From Nitrososphaerota archaeon (GTDB lineage: Archaea > Thermoproteota > Nitrososphaeria > Conexivisphaerales > DTJL01), in assembly GCA_021324115.1 (NCBI GenBank), contig JAJPJS010000027.1, positions 62,001 to 126,000 on the forward strand: a stretch of 64,000 nt of DNA, given 5' to 3'. A program made the translations under genes and the position numbers. A model generated the notes under the pieces. That model worked only from the letters and a program-made list of their open reading frames with translations. It had not been told where the DNA came from and did no database searches. Of this stretch, positions 58,769-64,000 are shown piece by piece (position 1 is the stretch's first letter; every line of letters starts with the position of its first letter).

Positions 58769-59191
58769 TGTTTCGTGGCCAATTCGGCGTGGTTATAAGA
58801 ATTTGTCCTCGTAAATCTGCTGTTCGTCCATCGCTTCGCTTAAATTGGGTAAGGCATGATTCAGGTGACGAAATGATGCAACAGATGCAAAATTCCTTAT
58901 CTAGACAATGATAAGTACGAAGCTATATTGGCTTCGAGGAGGTTAGTTTTATTACTCAAGGAGGCACAAGACGCCTGATGACTGGGAGAAATGTCCTATT
59001 TGCTGATCCCGAAACCGGGTATGATCACTCTGAGAGTAGATTCATGGTCGCTCCAACTCATTTACAAAAGGGCACTTGCAAGGCGCGGAAGTGATAAACT
59101 CGTCCTCTTCTGCCTGACATAGATTGCACCCGTTTTTGCATCTGAGTTACGATTAATCCTTTTTAATGCGAAAGTTAAACGGTCAAATGCC

Positions 59192-59283
59192 GGGCTGGTA
59201 GTTCAGCGGTAGTAACGCCCGCCTTGCACGCGGGAGGTCGCGGGAGACCTCTGGGTCCGCGAATTCGAGTCCCGCCCAGTCCA
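59192..59283 (+). tRNA. tRNA-Ala(TGC) with a 19-nt intron in the T-arm (59245..59263)
   Basis: GGGCTGG/CCAGTCC acceptor; CCCGC-CTTGCAC-GCGGG anticodon arm; T-arm restored to GCGGG-TTCGAGT-CCCGC after excising AGACCTCTGGGTCCGCGAA. Confidence 0.95.
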
Positions 59284-59436
59284 TCTTGACTCCGCCCGGC
59301 ACAAAATGATTGGTTTAACCAAAACAGGTCATGAACTGGAATTTTGCTTTACTGGGAGGAACACGGTGGCAGATTCAGGGAGGCTTTACTTTATATAAAT
59401 TATTGTGCTCGGAGGTCGTTTGGAGAAGAAAAATCA

Positions 59437-60837
59437 ATGAGACACGCCCCTGACAAAAGCCTGCATAAATTTGTTATTGTTATGGTTGTAGTATTGATTC
59501 TTCTGGCGGTTCTTATGGCTTACTCATACGGCTATATTGGGAATGCTCCAACTTCAAACTCTGTTCCACCTGTTCAAACGCCAAATGCTCACAATGCCTC
59601 ATGGATAGCCTACCATGGCGGAATGCTGAGAAATGGATATGATCCCGCCAATGTGCTCGCGATACAGCCTTCACTTAACTGGAAATCGCCCCAGCTCGAC
59701 GGAGCCGTTTATGCTGAGCCGCTTGTGCTTAATAGCACTGTATTCGTGGCAACAGAGAACGACAGCGTTTACGCATTAAATGTGACAGATGGAGGTGTGC
59801 TGTGGCGCACACACCTTGGTTCACCGATGCCGGGCTCTCTTCTCCCCTGTGGAGACATCAACCCGTCTGGAATCACGGGTACACCTGTGATCGACACCTC
59901 CTCCAGCAGGATCTACGTAGTTGCCTTTCTGCAGCCGGGCGTGCACAGACTTTACTCGCTTGACGCCCTCACCGGAAAGGTGCTCTGGAACGTCACTGCT
60001 GACCCACCCGGTTCGAACCCTATCGTGGAGCAGCAGAGAGGTGCACTTGCACTATTCGACGGTATGGTGTATGTGCCGTACGGCGGACTTGATGGAGACT
60101 GTGGAGATTATCATGGGTACATCGTGGGAATTTCGACGTCCGGCAACGGCTCCCTGATTTCCTTCCAGGCAACCCAAAGCAGAGAAGGTGGAATATGGGC
60201 CCCATCGGGCATCGTCGTCTATGATGGGATGCTGTTCGTAGCGACTGGAAACGATGCATCGACGACGAATTTTGATTATGGCAACAGCGTCCTTGAACTT
60301 ACTCCATCCCTTCGACTTGTTAGCTGGTTCGCGCCGACAAACTGGGTAAGTCTTAACCTGAACGACCAAGACCTAGGTTCGACCTCGCCCACTGTGATCG
60401 AGCCGGATCTGATATTCCAGGTGGGAAAACAGGGCGTTGGCTATCTACTGAATGAGACCGATCTGGGCGGGGTCGGGGGTCAAGTCTTCGAGGCCAATGT
60501 ATGTGAAGGGGCCTTTGGAGGAACGGCATACCTTTACCCATACATTTACGTTTCATGCTCGAACGGTCTGTTTGCGCTATTTGTGCAGGAAGGGTCCACG
60601 CCTTCGTTCACCGTGGTATGGTATGAGGGAGGGAACTCCGGACCACCGATCATTTCTGGAGGATATGTCTGGGCAGTGAATCTAGCTTCGGGGCAGCTTA
60701 CAGCCTATGATCCCAGTTCGGGAACAATTCACTATGAAATCCAACTTTCAGGACCTGTGCACTTCGAAACACCAGCAGCCGGAGACGGAATGATTTTCGC
60801 CGTTTCCGGAAATGAGGTCATCTCGGTGACCGAGTAA
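59437..60837 (+). CDS. Secreted/membrane-anchored PQQ-like beta-propeller repeat protein
   Basis: N-terminal TM VIVMVVVLILLAVLMAYSYGY; repeated VFVATENDSVYALNVTDGGVLWRT / LYSLDALTGKVLWN blades; TATA-like tttatataaat upstream. Confidence 0.8.
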   Translation: MRHAPDKSLHKFVIVMVVVLILLAVLMAYSYGYIGNAPTSNSVPPVQTPNAHNASWIAYHGGMLRNGYDPANVLAIQPSLNWKSPQLDGAVYAEPLVLNSTVFVATENDSVYALNVTDGGVLWRTHLGSPMPGSLLPCGDINPSGITGTPVIDTSSSRIYVVAFLQPGVHRLYSLDALTGKVLWNVTADPPGSNPIVEQQRGALALFDGMVYVPYGGLDGDCGDYHGYIVGISTSGNGSLISFQATQSREGGIWAPSGIVVYDGMLFVATGNDASTTNFDYGNSVLELTPSLRLVSWFAPTNWVSLNLNDQDLGSTSPTVIEPDLIFQVGKQGVGYLLNETDLGGVGGQVFEANVCEGAFGGTAYLYPYIYVSCSNGLFALFVQEGSTPSFTVVWYEGGNSGPPIISGGYVWAVNLASGQLTAYDPSSGTIHYEIQLSGPVHFETPAAGDGMIFAVSGNEVISVTE

Positions 60838-60858
60838 ACAAGCGAGACCGAGCAGGAC

Positions 60859-61680
60859 TCAGCGACTCCTCCGGTTCAGAATAAAAAGAATGAGATACAG
60901 GGCCGAGAGAACGGCTATCGCGTAGACTATCAACTGTGTAAGAAACATGGAGATAAGTGGAAGTTGAGATTGCCATAGCGGCCCCGCTCGGAATCCAAAA
61001 TAGACCAAGGCTGCCGTCCAGCCAAGGGCTCCCACAAATGTCAATGAAACAAACGCAAGGAGTTTCATTTCGAACAAGCCTGCAGGGAAGGAGATTATTC
61101 CTCGCAGACCGGGAATGAATCTTGAAACAAAAACACTCCAGCTGCCCCTTGAGTTGAACCAGCTCTCGGCGCGGTCAAGCGACTGGTCGTTGATGTGGAG
61201 CCGGCGCAGGAGGGTTCTCAAGGCAGGCCTTCCTAACCTGAGCGCCAGATAATAATCCACAAGCGCACCCAGAACTCCTGCCACCGTGGCGACTAGTATT
61301 GCATTGGTCATCGTCATGCTTCCGGTGTAGACAAGGTAACCCGTGAATGGAAGCACGACTTCGCTCGGAATTGGAAGTGACGCACTTTCAAGCAGCATCA
61401 GAAGAAAGAGTCCAACGTACCCAAGCTGAGATGCCCAGAGGGTGAAACCGGAAAGTGAATTCGGGCTAAGCAGGGAAGCGAGATAAGCTTCGAATGGAAG
61501 CTCGAAAGGGTCAAGAATCTCGATCGCGGAAAGTGCGAAGGCGATGAATGCGAATATGAATATGTACCTTGACCTCGGGACGCCGCTGTCCCAGCTCCCC
61601 AGCTGAATCGTGTCCCCCAACGTCATATCAAGCCGGTCTGTGAAGGTATCTTTCAAGTTTTCCATCATTTGCATTAACAA
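60859..61680 (-). CDS. DedA/SNARE-associated family membrane protein
   Basis: GLFLLMLLESASLPIPSEVVLPFTGYLV..., VSRFIPGLRGIISFPAGLFEM. Confidence 0.9.
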   Translation of the reverse strand: MLMQMMENLKDTFTDRLDMTLGDTIQLGSWDSGVPRSRYIFIFAFIAFALSAIEILDPFELPFEAYLASLLSPNSLSGFTLWASQLGYVGLFLLMLLESASLPIPSEVVLPFTGYLVYTGSMTMTNAILVATVAGVLGALVDYYLALRLGRPALRTLLRRLHINDQSLDRAESWFNSRGSWSVFVSRFIPGLRGIISFPAGLFEMKLLAFVSLTFVGALGWTAALVYFGFRAGPLWQSQLPLISMFLTQLIVYAIAVLSALYLILFILNRRSR

Positions 61681-61768
61681 CGGAGTGTGGCCTGTACTCG
61701 CTTCTCTGTGATCCTGCAGGTGTTTCCTGCACAGACCAGTATGGCTAAATAAAACTCAAAATGAACGT

Positions 61769-62329
61769 TTGGGGTTGAGGATAGACAAACCGGACGATTT
61801 GAAGAAACTTATCCGACAGCTTCCGGATTATCCTGTCAAGGGGGTGATCTTCCTTGATGTGACTCCTGTTTTCAAGGACAGCAACGCGCTGAAATATATT
61901 GTGAATTCGCAGGCCAGATTATACAGGAACAGGAAGATAGATGTTGTAGCCGGTGTCGAAGCGAGAGGCTTCATTGTGGGTGCACCCCTCGCCTACAGAC
62001 TTGGCGTCGGATTTGTTCCGATTCGTAAGCCAGGGAAGCTACCCTGGAAGAAAAGGGCGATCACATATGAGCTGGAGTATGGCAAGGAATCCGTGGAGAT
62101 TCATGAAGACGCGGTTTCAAAGGGCCAGAATGTACTTCTTGTAGACGACCTGCTTGCCACGGGTGGAACGGCAAGCGCTGCTGCTACGCTCCTCAAGGAG
62201 CTGGGAGGCAAGGTTGCCGGTATTTCCTTCGTCGTTGAACTTTCTCACATAGGTGGCAGGTCGAAGCTTGGCGGATACGATGTGCATTCTCTTATCACCT
62301 ACACAAAACAGGGTAACAGGCTGGTTTGA
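61769..62329 (+). CDS. apt: Adenine phosphoribosyltransferase-like PRTase
   Basis: LPDYPVKGVIFLDVTPVFKDS..., VAGVEARGFIVGAPLAYRLGVGFVPIRKPGKLPW..., VLLVDDLLATGGTASA. Confidence 0.92.
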   Translation: MGLRIDKPDDLKKLIRQLPDYPVKGVIFLDVTPVFKDSNALKYIVNSQARLYRNRKIDVVAGVEARGFIVGAPLAYRLGVGFVPIRKPGKLPWKKRAITYELEYGKESVEIHEDAVSKGQNVLLVDDLLATGGTASAAATLLKELGGKVAGISFVVELSHIGGRSKLGGYDVHSLITYTKQGNRLV

Positions 62330-62371
62330 ATAGTATTTCGCCCGTTTTTGCCATCAGATGATAACGATTCA

Positions 62372-63157
62372 CTACGTATTCAGACGCCTGATCTTCACCA
62401 CATCCCCCGTTTTGATCAAGGGTGAGGCGGGTCCCCGTCTGTTTGTCGACAGTTCCAAAAGACCGCTGCTCCCCACAACAAAGCCACGGTCAACTAACCC
62501 GATGTAGGATTTAGAGAAGCCGGATTCGAATTTTATACCGCCCACCTGTACTTCAAAACGGAGCTGTCCTTTAGACCAATCGTAGAACTCCTCGTCGGTC
62601 AGGTCCAGAATGGCGTTTCCGAAGTCATCGATGTGGAGGATGTGTGCTATTACGAGACCGGCTGCAATGTGTGGTCTGGGGAATCTGTAGCTGACCATGT
62701 TCTTGATTGCTGGCCCCAATTTCGCAAAGGGATATCCTTCTGCCAGGTGTGCAGCGGTTGGCGCAAAGACATCTCTTCCGTCAAATGTGCCCCCCCTTTT
62801 CAGCACCACCTCGTTCGACTTTATTTCGCGGACCTCGAAGTCGCCACAGGCACGAACCGCTTCAAACATCAAGCCGTTGTCGGGTCCGACAAAAAAGAGT
62901 CCCTTTGCTCTTATGGCTATGCACCGTCTTCGAGAACCCACGCCAGGGTCCACCACCCCAACAACTATGGCAGATTCAGGAAGATATCTCACAGCCTGCT
63001 TGAGGACGAAGGCGCCGGTGTGAATATCAAATTTGGGAATGTTGTGCGTAATATCAATTATATCTGTGGAAGGCGAAATTCGTTTTATCACTGATTTCAT
63101 CTGAAAAACATACTGGTCCTTCAGGCCGAAGTCTGTCAAGAGGCAAATGGCGCCCAT
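62372..63157 (-). CDS. SAM hydroxide adenosyltransferase / SAM hydrolase (DUF62, chlorinase-fluorinase superfamily)
   Basis: ICLLTDFGLKDQYVFQMK..., VVGVVDPGVGSRRRCIAIRAKGLFFVGPDNGLM, GGTFDGRDVFAPTAAHLA. Confidence 0.92.
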   Translation of the reverse strand: MGAICLLTDFGLKDQYVFQMKSVIKRISPSTDIIDITHNIPKFDIHTGAFVLKQAVRYLPESAIVVGVVDPGVGSRRRCIAIRAKGLFFVGPDNGLMFEAVRACGDFEVREIKSNEVVLKRGGTFDGRDVFAPTAAHLAEGYPFAKLGPAIKNMVSYRFPRPHIAAGLVIAHILHIDDFGNAILDLTDEEFYDWSKGQLRFEVQVGGIKFESGFSKSYIGLVDRGFVVGSSGLLELSTNRRGPASPLIKTGDVVKIRRLNT

Positions 63158-63366
63158 GGGCGAAGGTAAGCCGGGGGAAGCTAAAAAGGAGCCACTTTAA
63201 TCGAGTGTCTGAAAGGTTCTGAAGCGGGCGATAGATTTTCCAATGCTCAGCAATAAAATATAAGCAAGCATTGCCTAATGATTCACGGTATGCCCTTCCC
63301 CATTTCGCCCTGCCCAGCTTCAGGGGGCAGTTCAGGGATTTTAGCCCACAGGATGGCGTTGCAACT

Positions 63367-64000
63367 GTGAATGTGACTCCAGAGGAAAGTGCTGACGTGA
63401 TTGTGGTAGGGGCAGGAGTGATAGGGTTGATGGTTGCATATCGTCTCTCGACACAGGGGTTACGAGTGCATGTCCTGGAGCAGAGAGAGGGACCGGGGCT
63501 GGGTGTTACTTCGGGTCAGGCTGGCGTCATCCACGTCGTGCAGCTTCCCTTCGGCTCGATGAAAAGCAAGCTCGCCAGACTCGGGAACAGGAAATATGAA
63601 AACATTCGACAGGAACTCGGTGTAAAGCTGGTTAGAATGCCTGCGCTGCTCATCGTGGAGAGCCTGGTGCGTATTCCGCTGCTATTCTTCGCATACCTGT
63701 ATCTTTATGCGAACCTCCGAAGGGATTTCGGCGTCAGCTTGAGAAGAGGCTCCGGATTGAGGAAGCTCGAGCCTTCCCTTTCAGATTCTGTGAAGGCCGG
63801 GATCGTGGTAGAGGGATACGGAACGATTGACTCAAACGCGCTTGTGAACGGACTTGAGAAAAACCTGATTGGCAGGGGCTCCCACATCACCTACGAAACC
63901 GGCACCCTCAAGGTCGAAGCCCGTAAACCTTGGGTACTAGGAACCGATAAAGTGAAGGTCACGGGAAGGTGGGTGGTCAATGCTGCGGGATTGAACTCCG
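63367..64000 (+). CDS. FAD-dependent oxidoreductase (DAO/GlpA-LhgO-like), 3'-truncated by window end
   Basis: Not in the ORF track (no stop in window). Manual frame: VNVTPEESADVIVVGAGVIGLMVAYRLSTQGLRVHVLEQREGPGLGVTSGQAGVIHV...; start uncertain (open frame back to a TTG at 63271). Confidence 0.8.
   Translation, partial: MNVTPEESADVIVVGAGVIGLMVAYRLSTQGLRVHVLEQREGPGLGVTSGQAGVIHVVQLPFGSMKSKLARLGNRKYENIRQELGVKLVRMPALLIVESLVRIPLLFFAYLYLYANLRRDFGVSLRRGSGLRKLEPSLSDSVKAGIVVEGYGTIDSNALVNGLEKNLIGRGSHITYETGTLKVEARKPWVLGTDKVKVTGRWVVNAAGLNS

Noticed and set aside
58975-59045. C/D box sRNA candidate (cctgatgac...ctgatcccgaaaccgggtatgatcactctga)
   Set aside because: Box spacing does not fit archaeal C/D guides (C' to D only 2 nt); not supported without covariance
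1-64000. CRISPR arrays, rRNA genes, transposases, prophage genes
   Set aside because: No direct-repeat/spacer arrays, rRNA signatures or transposase/phage motifs seen in the sequence or ORF track

Overview
Archaeal chromosomal window, gene-dense and mostly informational. I suspect a Thermoplasmata-like euryarchaeal lineage, at low confidence. It holds: (i) the aIF2-gamma / PIN / rpoE1 / spt4 / DPCK / rps24e / rps27ae block; (ii) rpl7ae-rps28e-rpl24e-ndk-infB, where infB (aIF5B/IF2) is interrupted by a ~513-aa intein in its P-loop; (iii) rpoN-rpsB-MEMO-mvk-ipk-idi2-polyprenyl synthase-gltX; (iv) a rearranged partial complex I cluster (nuoB-I-C-D); (v) the alpha-operon (rps13-rps4-rps11-rpoD-rpl18e-rpl13-rps9); (vi) a long S10/spc super-operon (rpl3...secY-adk-DUF106-cmk-cbf5) with a SPOUT methyltransferase and a PDCD5-like gene between rps19 and rpl22; (vii) metabolic and accessory genes. 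The most notable signal is in the tRNAs. All three tRNA genes found (Ser-GGA, Ile-GAT, Ala-TGC) only fold into canonical tRNAs after removal of very short non-canonical introns (11, 12, 18 and 19 nt), and I could draw bulge-helix-bulge or bulge-helix-loop splice motifs by hand for each. Other points of interest: two adjacent genes (MEMO, mevalonate kinase) whose conserved N-termini appear to require CTG starts; a wHTH regulator with S-layer-like and EF-hand segments; a nucleotidyltransferase-Bud32-like kinase fusion; and an aconitase-X/phosphomevalonate dehydratase large subunit consistent with the archaeal mevalonate pathway. Everything here comes from reading the sequence and ORF track by eye; no searches were run.
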